Numbered from the stretch's first letter, positions 17,389-24,926 are shown. The stretch is 64,000 bases of DNA from CAYPGJ01 sp050174775 (GCA_050174775.1 JBFXJP010000002.1:62001-126000), one strand, 5' to 3'. A program made the numbers and translations. The notes: generated from the letters alone by a model not told the origin.

Positions 17389-18009
17389 TCACCGACGCCG
17401 ACGCATGCCCGCCAGCATCCCCAGCGCCCCAAGGCACACACCGCCCGGCGCCGGAACCGCACGCGTCAACACCCGCACCTGCTCGATCTCGATGGCGCCC
17501 GTCTGAGCCTGGAACTGGAACTGCAGCGTGTTGCCGGCCGCGCTCAGAAAGCCGGTTGTGTTCATGCCCCGCAGCGGCACGGTCGTCGGATACACCGTCC
17601 CGAACGCGCCGTACGTGTCCGACAGGTCCAGCCACAGATCGCTGTAAATCACCCCCAGAATCGCGCCGCTGAACGTCACCGTGCCCGACACGAACGGCAG
17701 CGGGCCGCTCGTCAAATGCAGGAAATGGCTGTCCACCACACCCGTCACCACGCCCGCCGTCGGCGCGCCGCTCGTCATGCTCCCCCCGTTCACGAACATG
17801 TCCACCAGCACGCCGGCCGCCGGCAGCGTCACGTTCTGCTGCTCATCCCAAGCATCCACCAACGGGCCCGTCAGCGTCGGGAAATTCGCCACCGCAGGCG
17901 GCGCGATCTGCGTCCCCATCCCCACGACCGTCGAAATCGCGCCCATCGAAACGCCCGCCCCAACGACCGCACACGCCAAACCCGCCAAGCCCAACGTCGT
18001 CCTGTTCAT
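17389..18009 (-). CDS. Exported paralog 4 of six, PEP-CTERM-like tail
   Basis: Unknown function, 206 residues. The start MNRTTLGLAGLAC and the signal end VSMGAIS are nearly the same as in paralog 5, marking a recent duplication. Shared motifs are DAWDEQQNVTLPAAG, VDSHFLHL, VTFSGAILGVIYSD and IEIEQVRVLTR. The tail is VPAPGGVCLGALGMLAGMRRRR without its last residues varying. The ATG at 18009 has AAAGGGCAGG upstream. Nothing in the sequence shows catalysis, so a structural or adhesive surface role is plausible. Confidence 0.75.
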   Translation of the reverse strand: MNRTTLGLAGLACAVVGAGVSMGAISTVVGMGTQIAPPAVANFPTLTGPLVDAWDEQQNVTLPAAGVLVDMFVNGGSMTSGAPTAGVVTGVVDSHFLHLTSGPLPFVSGTVTFSGAILGVIYSDLWLDLSDTYGAFGTVYPTTVPLRGMNTTGFLSAAGNTLQFQFQAQTGAIEIEQVRVLTRAVPAPGGVCLGALGMLAGMRRRR

Positions 18010-18076
18010 CGAACCTGCCCTTTCGCATCACACCCGTAATCACCCGCCCGCGGGACACTCCCGCCGGCCGCAGCGA

Positions 18077-18108
18077 GGCCAGCGGATTCCCCCTCCCCTT
18101 CCGGCGCG
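18077..18108 (-). promoter_or_regulatory. Conserved upstream element, copy 4
   Basis: Minus-strand CGCGCCGGAAGGGGAGGG, then GGAATCCGCTGGCC, 68 nt upstream of the paralog 4 start. It begins only 14 nt after the stem of the preceding terminator, so the promoter of this unit must lie in or next to the element. Confidence 0.65.
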
Positions 18109-18122
18109 AAACCAAAGAAAAA

Positions 18123-18146
18123 GCCCCGCGTCCTCACACGCGGGGC
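18123..18146 (-). terminator. Intrinsic terminator of exported paralog 5
   Basis: A perfect nine-pair stem (GCCCCGCGT with ACGCGGGGC) and a six-base loop are followed on the minus strand by CTTTTTCTTT. It lies 28 nt after the paralog 5 stop. Confidence 0.92.
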
Positions 18147-18174
18147 CCCGTCCTCGTCCATCGTCCTAACTCCT

Positions 18175-18795
18175 TCAACGACGCCGACGCATCGCCGCCG
18201 CAAGCCCAAGCATGCCCACGCACACACCCCCCGGCGCCGGAACACGCGTCAGCACACGCACCTGCTCGATGTCGATCGCCCCCGTCGCATGGATGAAATT
18301 GAAATGAAGCTGGTTCCCCGTCGCCGTCAGCACGCCCGCAAAGTTCATCCCCCGGCCAACCTGCCCGGTCGGATACGTCGTCCCCCCCGCGCCCAGCAAC
18401 GCGTCCGTCGCGTCCAGCAGCAGATCCCCGTAAATCACCCCCTCAATCGGCGCGTTGAACGTCACAGTCCCCGTCGCCTGAGGCACAGGACCGACTGACC
18501 AGTGCAGCATGTGGCTGTCCACGATCCCCGTCACCACCCCAGGCGTCGGCGACGTCGACGACATCGTCCCCCCGCTCACCAGCATGTCCACGAACACACC
18601 GCCCGCCGGCAGCGTCACGCTCTGCTGCTCGTCCCACGCGTCCGCGAGCGGACCCGTCAGCGTCGGCCAGTTCGCCAGCGTCGGCGCGCCGATCTGGGTC
18701 ACCGTCCCCGCCACGCTCGTGATCGCGCCCATCGAAACCCCCGCCCCGACAAGACCAACCGCAACGCCGACACAACCCAACTTCGTCCTGTTCAT
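18175..18795 (-). CDS. Exported paralog 5 of six, PEP-CTERM-like tail
   Basis: Unknown function, 206 residues, closest to paralog 4. Signal region MNRTKLGCVGVAVG, ending at VSMGAIT. Body motifs are DAWDEQQSVTLPAGG, VDSHMLHWS, VTFNAPIEGVIYGD, the GTTYPTGQVGRGM block shared with paralog 3, and IDIEQVRVLTR. The tail is VPAPGG, a hydrophobic stretch and AMRRRR. The ATG at 18795 is preceded by AAAGGGTGAG. The mosaic of motifs shared with both 3 and 4 suggests gene conversion or serial duplication. Confidence 0.75.
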   Translation of the reverse strand: MNRTKLGCVGVAVGLVGAGVSMGAITSVAGTVTQIGAPTLANWPTLTGPLADAWDEQQSVTLPAGGVFVDMLVSGGTMSSTSPTPGVVTGIVDSHMLHWSVGPVPQATGTVTFNAPIEGVIYGDLLLDATDALLGAGGTTYPTGQVGRGMNFAGVLTATGNQLHFNFIHATGAIDIEQVRVLTRVPAPGGVCVGMLGLAAAMRRRR

Positions 18796-18866
18796 CGAAC
18801 TCACCCTTTCCGTCACAACCAAGCCACACGTCGTTGCCCGTGAGACGCCCCACGAGCCGGCGACAG

Positions 18867-18899
18867 GGCCAGCGCACGCACCCGCCCCCTCCGGCGCGC
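18867..18899 (-). promoter_or_regulatory. Conserved upstream element, copy 5
   Basis: Minus-strand GCGCGCCGGAGGGGGCGGG, then TGCGTGCGCTGGCC, 72 nt upstream of the paralog 5 start. The frame relative to its gene differs from copies 2, 3 and 6. Confidence 0.65.
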
Positions 18900-18958
18900 G
18901 CACGCCCGTTTTTTCACGATTTCCCGCGCCCCTCCCCACCCTCCCCGCGCAGCAAACA

Positions 18959-18984
18959 GGCCCCGCGCCTCTCGGCACAGGGCC
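18959..18984 (-). terminator. Intrinsic terminator of exported paralog 6
   Basis: An 11-pair stem (GGCCCTGTGCC with GGCGCGGGGCC, two G-T pairs) with a GAGA loop, then TGTTTG on the minus strand. The weaker T tract suggests partial read-through. Confidence 0.75.
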
Positions 18985-19013
18985 CGTCTCCTCCATCATC
19001 CATGCATGCCTCC

Positions 19014-19646
19014 TCAACGTCTCCGCCGACCCGAACCCAGCATCGCAAGCCCAGCCACGCAAACCCCGCTCGGCGCCGGGACCTGCGTCAGCACACGAAC
19101 CTGCTCCACACGCCCGAATCCCGACACGCGTGCGAAATCAAACCGCAGCGTGTTCCCATTCACCGACACCTGGCTGAACGTGGTGTGCATCCCGCGACCC
19201 ACACCCGCAGCGCCCGACGGATAACTCGTCCCGGGCGTCCCCAGCGCCGCATCACTCTGGTTCAGCCACAGATCCCCGTACATCACGCCCACGATCGGAG
19301 CATTGAACGTCACCGTCCCCGACCCCGACGTCGAAAACAGCGGAGACCAGTGGATGAAATGGCTGTCCACATTGCCCTGCACCACGCCCCCCGACGGCGC
19401 CGTGCTCGACATCACACCGCCATTCACCAGCATGTTCACCACGAACCCGCCCGGCGGCGCCGTCACGTTCGCACGCTCGTTCCACACCAAGGCGCTCGAG
19501 AAAAAAATCGCCGGGAACGTCGCCGACGCCGGCGGCGCAACCACCACGCCCTGACCCGTCACCCCCGTCACCGCGGCCCCCGCGCTCCCGGCCACAACCA
19601 TCCCCACAGCCATCCCGCACGTCATCGAACGCCGAATCCCCAACAT
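19014..19646 (-). CDS. Exported paralog 6 of six, PEP-CTERM-like tail
   Basis: Unknown function, 210 residues, the first unit of the array downstream of the sigma gene. The signal ends near GSAGAAV. Shared motifs are VWNERANVTAPPGG, VDSHFIHWS, VTFNAPIVGVMYGD, GRGMHTT and RVEQVRVLT. The tail is VPAPSG, a hydrophobic stretch and GSGRRRR. The ATG at 19646 has an AAAGGAGAG ribosome site. The sigma gene stop lies 38 nt before its upstream element with no terminator between, so read-through from the sigma gene is possible. Confidence 0.75.
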   Translation of the reverse strand: MLGIRRSMTCGMAVGMVVAGSAGAAVTGVTGQGVVVAPPASATFPAIFFSSALVWNERANVTAPPGGFVVNMLVNGGVMSSTAPSGGVVQGNVDSHFIHWSPLFSTSGSGTVTFNAPIVGVMYGDLWLNQSDAALGTPGTSYPSGAAGVGRGMHTTFSQVSVNGNTLRFDFARVSGFGRVEQVRVLTQVPAPSGVCVAGLAMLGSGRRRR

Positions 19647-19699
19647 CGCTCTCTCCTTTCGTTTCCCGTGCGTCAGCGGACAACCCGCCGACACCGAAA

Positions 19700-19733
19700 G
19701 GACAAGCGACATCCCCGCCCCATCCCGGCGCGC
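19700..19733 (-). promoter_or_regulatory. Conserved upstream element, copy 6
   Basis: Minus-strand GCGCGCCGGGATGGGGCGGG, then GATGTCGCTTGTCC, 54 nt upstream of the paralog 6 start. This copy is the closest match to the sequence found at the start of the sigma gene (20452-20474). Confidence 0.65.
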
Positions 19734-19770
19734 ACTCCCGCATTTCATTCCGAATCCCCGCCCCCGTCCC

Positions 19771-20451
19771 TTATCCCCGCCCGCTCAGATACCGCGTCAG
19801 CGTCCCCATCCGCTCCTGCATCTTCTCTAGCGCCCGTCCCGCCAACCTCCGCAGCGCATCCTCCGTCCGCCCCATCTCCTCAGCCACCTCCGCAAACGTC
19901 GCCCCGTCCAGATACACCCGCGTCACCACCTGCCGGTAGTCCTCAGGCAGCCGCGCCAGGCACGCCATCATCGCCCCGATCGCATCCTCACGACGCATCA
20001 CCGCGCTCGCCGTCCGCTCCGCTCCCTCCACCTGCCCCAGCAACGCATCCGCTCGGCTCGCGCGCGCCGCATCCCCACCCCGGATCTCCCGCTTCGCATC
20101 CCGCTTCTGACTCCGGAACTTCCGCACCTGATCAATGAACCGATGGTCCACGATCTTCGACACCCACCGATAGAACGCGTCATCCCCCTCAGGCGAAAAC
20201 TCCCCGATCTTCGCGAACGCCTCCCCGTACGCCTCCTGCACCAGGTCCTCAGGCTCGATCTTCCCCGACCAGTCCACCCCGACCTTCCGCCGCGCGAACC
20301 CGATCAGCCGCGCATGATGCGACGCCAGCAACGCCGCCACCGCCTCCTCATCTCCACCCGACGCCCGCGCGCACAACGCGCCGATGTCCACCGCGCTGCC
20401 GCCCCCGTCCGATCTCTCCAAGGCGCCGTCCACGCGTCTAGTGTAAACCAT
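19771..20451 (-). CDS. ECF-type RNA polymerase sigma factor
   Basis: Sigma-70 family ECF protein of about 226 residues. Region 2 is EPEDLVQEAYGEAF through FYRWVSKIVDHRFID. Region 4 is LARLPEDYRQVVTRVYLDG with the helix-turn-helix TFAEVAEEMGRTEDALRRLA. No region 3 lies between them. The start is uncertain: ATG 20451 has GGAGG directly abutting it, while GTG 20433 and GTG 20391 are in frame and still precede the domain. It is divergent from the kinase gene and directly upstream of the six-gene exported array on the same strand, so it may control either or both. Confidence 0.9.
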   Translation of the reverse strand: MVYTRRVDGALERSDGGGSAVDIGALCARASGGDEEAVAALLASHHARLIGFARRKVGVDWSGKIEPEDLVQEAYGEAFAKIGEFSPEGDDAFYRWVSKIVDHRFIDQVRKFRSQKRDAKREIRGGDAARASRADALLGQVEGAERTASAVMRREDAIGAMMACLARLPEDYRQVVTRVYLDGATFAEVAEEMGRTEDALRRLAGRALEKMQERMGTLTRYLSGRG

Positions 20452-20474
20452 CCTCCGCCCATTCCGGCGCCCCC
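20452..20474 (-). promoter_or_regulatory. Element-like sequence at the ECF sigma gene start
   Basis: Minus-strand GCGCCGGAATGGGCGGAGG followed by ATG. It differs from copy 6 of the array element (GCGCCGGGATGGGGCGGGG, then ATG) by two A/G changes and one missing G. It is followed by TTTACACT, a possible -10 region. If it is a promoter element, the true sigma start lies downstream (20433 or 20391) and the sigma factor could be autoregulated. Confidence 0.4.
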
Positions 20475-20483
20475 GTTCGCGCC

Positions 20484-22784
20484 ATGAACAAACCCCCACA
20501 AATCCCCGACCCGCCCCCGCACGACCACCCCGAGCCGGACCTCCCCTCCATCCCCGGCTACGACGCCGTCGCACTCATCGCCAAAGGCGGCATGGGCGCC
20601 GTCTACGAAGCCTTCCAACAAGCCACCGGACGACGCGTCGCGCTCAAACTCATGCTCGACGCCACCAAGGCCTCAGACTCCGCGCGCCGACGCTTCGAGC
20701 GCGAAGTCGAACTCGTCGCCCGGCTCCAACACCCCTCCATCGTCCCCGTCATCGACTCCGGCATCCACCACGCAAACCACTACTACGTCATGGACCTCGT
20801 CGACGGCCGGCCCCTCGACCACGTCCTCACCCCGGGCTCCGCAGACCCCCAGCGCGTCCTCCCCCTCCTCGCCTCCGTCTGCGACGCCGTCAATTACGCC
20901 CACCAACGAGGCGTCCTCCACCGAGACCTCAAGCCCGACAACATCCTCCTCGATAACTCCGACGCGCCACACCTCCTCGACTTCGGCCTCGCAACCTCCT
21001 TCACCCCCGACCTCCCCTCCAGCGCAGCCAACCACTCCCTCTCACTCCCGGGCCAGCTCATCGGCACCCTCGCCTACATGGCCCCCGAGCAAGCACGCGG
21101 CGACATCGACAACGTCTCCGTCCGCACCGACGTCTACGCGCTCGCAGCCATCGCCTACGAACTCCTCACCGGCCGCCTCCCCTGCCCCATCCACGGCCCG
21201 CTCATCGAAGTCCTCAACCGAATCCAAACCACCGACCCCCCCGCCCCCTCCTCACTCCGCCACTCCCTCTCCCGCGACCTCGACGCCGTCCTCCTCAAAG
21301 CACTCGACAAAGACCCGAACCGCCGATACGCCACCGCCTCCGATCTCGCCGACGAACTCCGACGAGTCCTCAACCATCACCCCGTCCACGCCCGCCGCGT
21401 CGGCCCCCTCGGCCGCGCCGTCCGCTGGACCCAGCGAAACCAACGTCTCGCCGCCGTCATCGGCGTCGCCCTCCTCGCCCTCTCCACCATCGGCGCCGTC
21501 GCAGTCACACAACGCTACCTCGCCGCCGACGCGCAACGCGAAGCCGGCAACGCGAAGCGCGACGCCAGCACCCTCGACGATGTGCTCGATCAGTCACTCG
21601 CCCTCCTCGACCCCGAGACCACCACCGCGGCAGGCATGCCCATCGAATACATCGACGCCATGCTCGCCCGCGTCAACAACAAACAACTCCCCCCACAACG
21701 CGAAGCCGACTACCGCACCCGTCTCGGCGTCGCCTACCTCAACTACGGTCACGCACCCCGCGCACGCGAACTCCTCCAACGCGCACTCGAGCTCCGAGAG
21801 GCCACCCTCCCGGACAACCACCCCCTCATCGCCAACGCCCACCACGACCTCGCACGCGCCCTCTACTTCAGCGCCGACTACACCGCCGCAGACAACCACT
21901 ACCAGATCGCCGTCGATCTCCGCCGCGCCGACAACAACCCCCGAGAACTCGCCTTCTCCCTCCAGCACCTCGCCTCCACCAAACAAAAACTCGCCGACGA
22001 ACAAGCCGCCGAAGCCCTCCACCGGGAAGCGATCAACATCCGCCAAGCGCTCGCCGCCACCGACAAGTCCGTCCTCCCCGATCTCGCCATGTCCCAGAAC
22101 GCCCTCGGCTCGCTCCTCCGAGACCGCGCCGACCTCGACGACGCCGAAACGCTCTTCCGCGCCGCCATCAACTCCGTCCGCGCCGCCCCCGGCGAAAACT
22201 CCTTCGGCCTCGCCGTCGCCCTCCAGCAACTCGCCTCCACCCTCACCGACCTCGAACGCTACGACGAAGCCGAACCCCTCCTCACCGAATCCATCTCCCT
22301 CCTCAAGAAACGAGTCGGCGACAACCAACCTCGCGTCGCCACCTCCCTCGAAGCCCTCGCCCTCCTCAACCTCCGACGCAACCAGCCCGCCCGCGCCGAA
22401 TCCCTCGCACGCGAAGCCCTCTCCATCCGCGAACAACACCAGTCCCCCTCCCACCCCGCGCGCGCAGACTCACAACTCCTCCTCGCGGAATCCCTCCTCA
22501 ACCAACAACGCCCCGCCGAAGCAGAGCCCCTCATCCGCGCCGCGCTCGATCTCCGTTCCTCTACCCCCTCACCCGTCGACTGGCAGATCGCGCAGGCCGA
22601 ATCACTCCTGGGCCACTGCCTCCTCCTCCAGCGCCACACCACCCAGGCCGCGCCCCTCCTCACCCGCGCGCACGACACGCTCCTCCACTCCCGAGGCCCC
22701 GAACACCCCCTCACCCTCGCCGCCGCGCGCCGTCTCGCGCTCCTCAACCCCGCCGACGCCGCCCCATCCCCACCATCCCCATGA
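20484..22784 (+). CDS. Receptor-like Ser/Thr protein kinase with C-terminal TPR repeats
   Basis: A 766-residue Hanks-type kinase. The Gly-rich loop is AKGGMGAVY (33-41), with the catalytic Lys at 55. The catalytic loop HRDLKPDN lies near 148, DFGLA near 166, and GTLAYMAPEQARG in the activation segment. A single membrane helix (about 319-341, AVIGVALLALSTIGAVAV) separates it from about 400 residues of TPR repeats with YDEAEPLL-type helices. Kinase inside and TPR outside is the usual topology. The divergent ECF sigma gene starts 32 bp away, a common planctomycete pairing that suggests signalling to the sigma factor. Confidence 0.95.
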   Translation: MNKPPQIPDPPPHDHPEPDLPSIPGYDAVALIAKGGMGAVYEAFQQATGRRVALKLMLDATKASDSARRRFEREVELVARLQHPSIVPVIDSGIHHANHYYVMDLVDGRPLDHVLTPGSADPQRVLPLLASVCDAVNYAHQRGVLHRDLKPDNILLDNSDAPHLLDFGLATSFTPDLPSSAANHSLSLPGQLIGTLAYMAPEQARGDIDNVSVRTDVYALAAIAYELLTGRLPCPIHGPLIEVLNRIQTTDPPAPSSLRHSLSRDLDAVLLKALDKDPNRRYATASDLADELRRVLNHHPVHARRVGPLGRAVRWTQRNQRLAAVIGVALLALSTIGAVAVTQRYLAADAQREAGNAKRDASTLDDVLDQSLALLDPETTTAAGMPIEYIDAMLARVNNKQLPPQREADYRTRLGVAYLNYGHAPRARELLQRALELREATLPDNHPLIANAHHDLARALYFSADYTAADNHYQIAVDLRRADNNPRELAFSLQHLASTKQKLADEQAAEALHREAINIRQALAATDKSVLPDLAMSQNALGSLLRDRADLDDAETLFRAAINSVRAAPGENSFGLAVALQQLASTLTDLERYDEAEPLLTESISLLKKRVGDNQPRVATSLEALALLNLRRNQPARAESLAREALSIREQHQSPSHPARADSQLLLAESLLNQQRPAEAEPLIRAALDLRSSTPSPVDWQIAQAESLLGHCLLLQRHTTQAAPLLTRAHDTLLHSRGPEHPLTLAAARRLALLNPADAAPSPPSP

Positions 22785-23421
22785 ACGCGCCCATCACACC
22801 CGCGCTCCCCACGCTCGGCACGAAGATCACACCTTCGAGGTAGATCACGTAATCACCGAACTCCCCCTCACCGCTCCATCCACCCAGCGGCGCCATCCCG
22901 CCCGGCCCGTCCGGCCCCGAAATCTCATTCGGAATCAAAAACTGGAACATCGGCCCGCCCACGCTCAGCGGCACGTTCCCATGCCCGCTGATCGCCAGGT
23001 AATAAATCCCCGGCGCCGTGAGATCGATCCCCGTCCCGTCATTCGACATCGACAACAACAACGACCCGTCCTCGCCCGGACCCGCATCATCGTTCCCGAG
23101 CAGCGCCTGACCCGCGGAGTTGAACAGCCACAACTGCGTGTTGAACGTCGCGCCCCCCGGCCCGCCGAACGTCCGCGCCGAGAACTGCGTCGGCGCCGAG
23201 ATGAAGATCCGATACACGTCCTCGAAGTCGGTCGTCCCCTGACCGTCCGCCGGTCCGCGCAACCGGCCCGAGATCGTCTGCAGCAGCCCGCTCCCCGCAG
23301 GCTCATCCGCCGTCGCAAGGCTCGACCCCGCGCCCGCCCCCGGCTCAACCCAGTTCGGGCCCGCGATCACCGCGCACGCCGCAAACAAACCCACCGCGCC
23401 CGCGATCACATGCCCACGCAT
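22744..23421 (-). CDS. Exported DVUA0089-like protein with PEP-CTERM-like tail
   Basis: A 225-residue secreted protein of unknown function. The signal peptide ends near AVIAG. The body has DVYRIFISAPTQFSARTFGG, LWLFNSAGQALLGNDD and GIYYLAISGHGN, the pattern of DVUA0089-type or pre-peptidase-like beta domains. The tail is VPSVGSAGVMGAFMGMV, then GRRRRG. The ATG at 23421 has GGAGGGAAG upstream. Its 3' end overlaps the kinase 3' end in antisense over 41 nt. It lacks the upstream element of the six-gene array. Confidence 0.75.
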   Translation of the reverse strand: MRGHVIAGAVGLFAACAVIAGPNWVEPGAGAGSSLATADEPAGSGLLQTISGRLRGPADGQGTTDFEDVYRIFISAPTQFSARTFGGPGGATFNTQLWLFNSAGQALLGNDDAGPGEDGSLLLSMSNDGTGIDLTAPGIYYLAISGHGNVPLSVGGPMFQFLIPNEISGPDGPGGMAPLGGWSGEGEFGDYVIYLEGVIFVPSVGSAGVMGAFMGMVGMGRRRRG

Positions 23422-23531
23422 CGCGCTTCCCTCCCATCACACAACCACCCGATCCTCATCCCAGACCTCCACGAAGCCTGAGAGTCCTCACTCCGAACCT
23501 ACCACCACCCTCACCCTCCATCAAGAAAAAA

Positions 23532-23550
23532 CGCCGGCTTTCCGCCGACG
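23532..23550 (-). terminator. Intrinsic terminator after the glycine-rich membrane protein gene
   Basis: A seven-pair stem (CGTCGGC with GCCGGCG, one G-T pair) and a five-base loop run into six T residues and CTT on the minus strand (23522-23531). It lies 28 nt after the stop at 23578. Confidence 0.88.
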
Positions 23551-23577
23551 CTCATCCACACTCCAATATCCCACCCG

Positions 23578-24279
23578 TTATCCGCCCCGACCACCACCAC
23601 CGCCACCTCTCGGCCCGCCACCCCCTCCTCCACCTCCGCCCCTCCCCCCGAAGAACCCGCCCCGTCCCCCTCCAGCCCCCATCCGCTTGAACATCTCACC
23701 CGTCAGACCCCCGTTCTGCGCGTTCCCCGTCATCACCTGATCCTTCATCGCCTGCGTCATCCGCGAACGCATCTGCTCCATCCGCTGCGCTCGCTCCTCC
23801 TCCGTCGGCGGCGTCCGATCCCCCTGCGGACGCTCCGGCCTCGGCCCCGACGGACGCTCACCCCAGATCCCCTCCATGCTCTCCCCCCGAGCGAACTTCT
23901 TCGCCGCCTCAGCCATCCGCTCCTCCATCATCGCCCGCATCGCCTCGCGCGTCTTCTCATCCCGGAACATCGCGCGACGCTCCTCCTCACTCATGTCACG
24001 GAACAGCCGGCCCGCCTCCGCCATGTACTGCTGCTTCCGCTCCGCGCTCATGTTCTTGAACTTCGCGCTCGCCATCACCGACACCGCCTCCTGCGCGTTC
24101 CGAGGCAGCGACGCCGGCGCCCCCGCCATCATCGCCCACACGCCGCCACCCACCACCACCGCGGCGCCCACCACGCACAACCCGCCCACCACCCTCTTCT
24201 TCTTGGGCGACCAGCTCGCGTCGATCGGCCGACGACCCTCACCAGCCATCGCATCCAGGTCGTACACCTTCCGTTCCAT
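23578..24279 (-). CDS. Single-pass membrane protein with Met/Arg-rich helix and glycine-rich tail
   Basis: A 233-residue protein I do not recognise. A cytoplasmic N-terminus of about 28 residues with KKKR leads into one membrane helix (VVGGLCVVGAAVVVGGGVWA). A highly charged Met-rich helical region follows (about 65-130, for example MSEEERRAMFRDEKTREAMR), then a Pro-rich part. The end is almost only Gly and Arg (about 200-233, runs of G with GGRGG). The helical region resembles Spy/LTXXQ-type periplasmic proteins only loosely. It is preceded by a prepilin-type gene on the same strand with a 41-nt gap, so co-transcription is likely. Confidence 0.7.
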   Translation of the reverse strand: MERKVYDLDAMAGEGRRPIDASWSPKKKRVVGGLCVVGAAVVVGGGVWAMMAGAPASLPRNAQEAVSVMASAKFKNMSAERKQQYMAEAGRLFRDMSEEERRAMFRDEKTREAMRAMMEERMAEAAKKFARGESMEGIWGERPSGPRPERPQGDRTPPTEEERAQRMEQMRSRMTQAMKDQVMTGNAQNGGLTGEMFKRMGAGGGRGGFFGGRGGGGGGGGGPRGGGGGGRGG

Positions 24280-24320
24280 CGCGCATCCTCCTCATCAGCG
24301 CGCCGAAACGCGCCAGCCTC

Positions 24321-24926
24321 TCACTCCCCGTACCGACCCACGTGACTGTCCACGAACAACACGTTCCGCGCCGAGTGGAAGAAATCCACCCGGACCTCCT
24401 CCTCGTCCTGCGTCTCGAACGTCCCCCCGTCAAAGTCATACGCCACCGGCGTGTCCATCGGCGTCAGCTTCAAGAACCGGTAGTAGAACGTCTGCTCGTA
24501 CGGCACCCCCGACAGCGCCACCACGTACGTGTAGCTCACCCCGCACTCCTGCTCCACCCCGTTCGCATCGAGGTACGTCCGCTCCGCCACCACCCGATCA
24601 CCCGGGCACTTGTACGCCCCCGTCCCCGGCTCGATGTACCTCGACAACGCCTCAGGCAGCGGCGGGTCCGTGTCCCCGCTCAACCACGGCGGCGGCATGT
24701 ACCGCGCCTTCGGAAACTCATCCCGATTGTCGTTCCGGTACGCCGTGATCCCGCCCGCAACCCCCTTCAACATCCCCCCGCACGCCGCACGCTTCGCCGC
24801 ATCCCGCGCCTGCGGCAGGATCGCAAGGATGATCCCCATCAGCAGCGAAATGATGAACAGGCTCACCAGCAGCTCGATCAGCGAGAACCCCCGCGCCCGC
24901 TCCGTTCCCGCCCCACGACCATCCAT
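24321..24926 (-). CDS. Prepilin-type (type II secretion pseudopilin-like) protein
   Basis: A 201-residue protein with a class III signal: RARG followed by FSLIELLVSLFIISLLMG, with Glu at +5. It should be cut by a prepilin peptidase and methylated. The C-terminal domain ends with NVLFVDSHVGRYGE, like the H-X9-DG ending common in planctomycete pilin-like proteins. The ATG at 24926 with GAGGAGAA upstream is chosen over the longer open frame. No other secretion genes are nearby, so it may be a minor pilin or a membrane-anchored exported protein. Confidence 0.85.
   Translation of the reverse strand: MDGRGAGTERARGFSLIELLVSLFIISLLMGIILAILPQARDAAKRAACGGMLKGVAGGITAYRNDNRDEFPKARYMPPPWLSGDTDPPLPEALSRYIEPGTGAYKCPGDRVVAERTYLDANGVEQECGVSYTYVVALSGVPYEQTFYYRFLKLTPMDTPVAYDFDGGTFETQDEEEVRVDFFHSARNVLFVDSHVGRYGE

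Noticed and set aside
16264..18039. A 591-codon plus-strand open frame across the exported array
   Set aside because: It is antisense to three paralogs, their terminators and elements, and its composition is an Arg/His artefact.
15544..19733. Reading the evenly spaced conserved elements as a CRISPR-like or transposon repeat
   Set aside because: Spacing is about 0.8-0.9 kb with genes between, there are no cas genes or terminal inverted repeats, and the copies are tied to gene starts.
23580..23660. Short GGN repeats as a DNA repeat array
   Set aside because: They are codons of the Gly/Arg-rich protein tail and have no regular unit.
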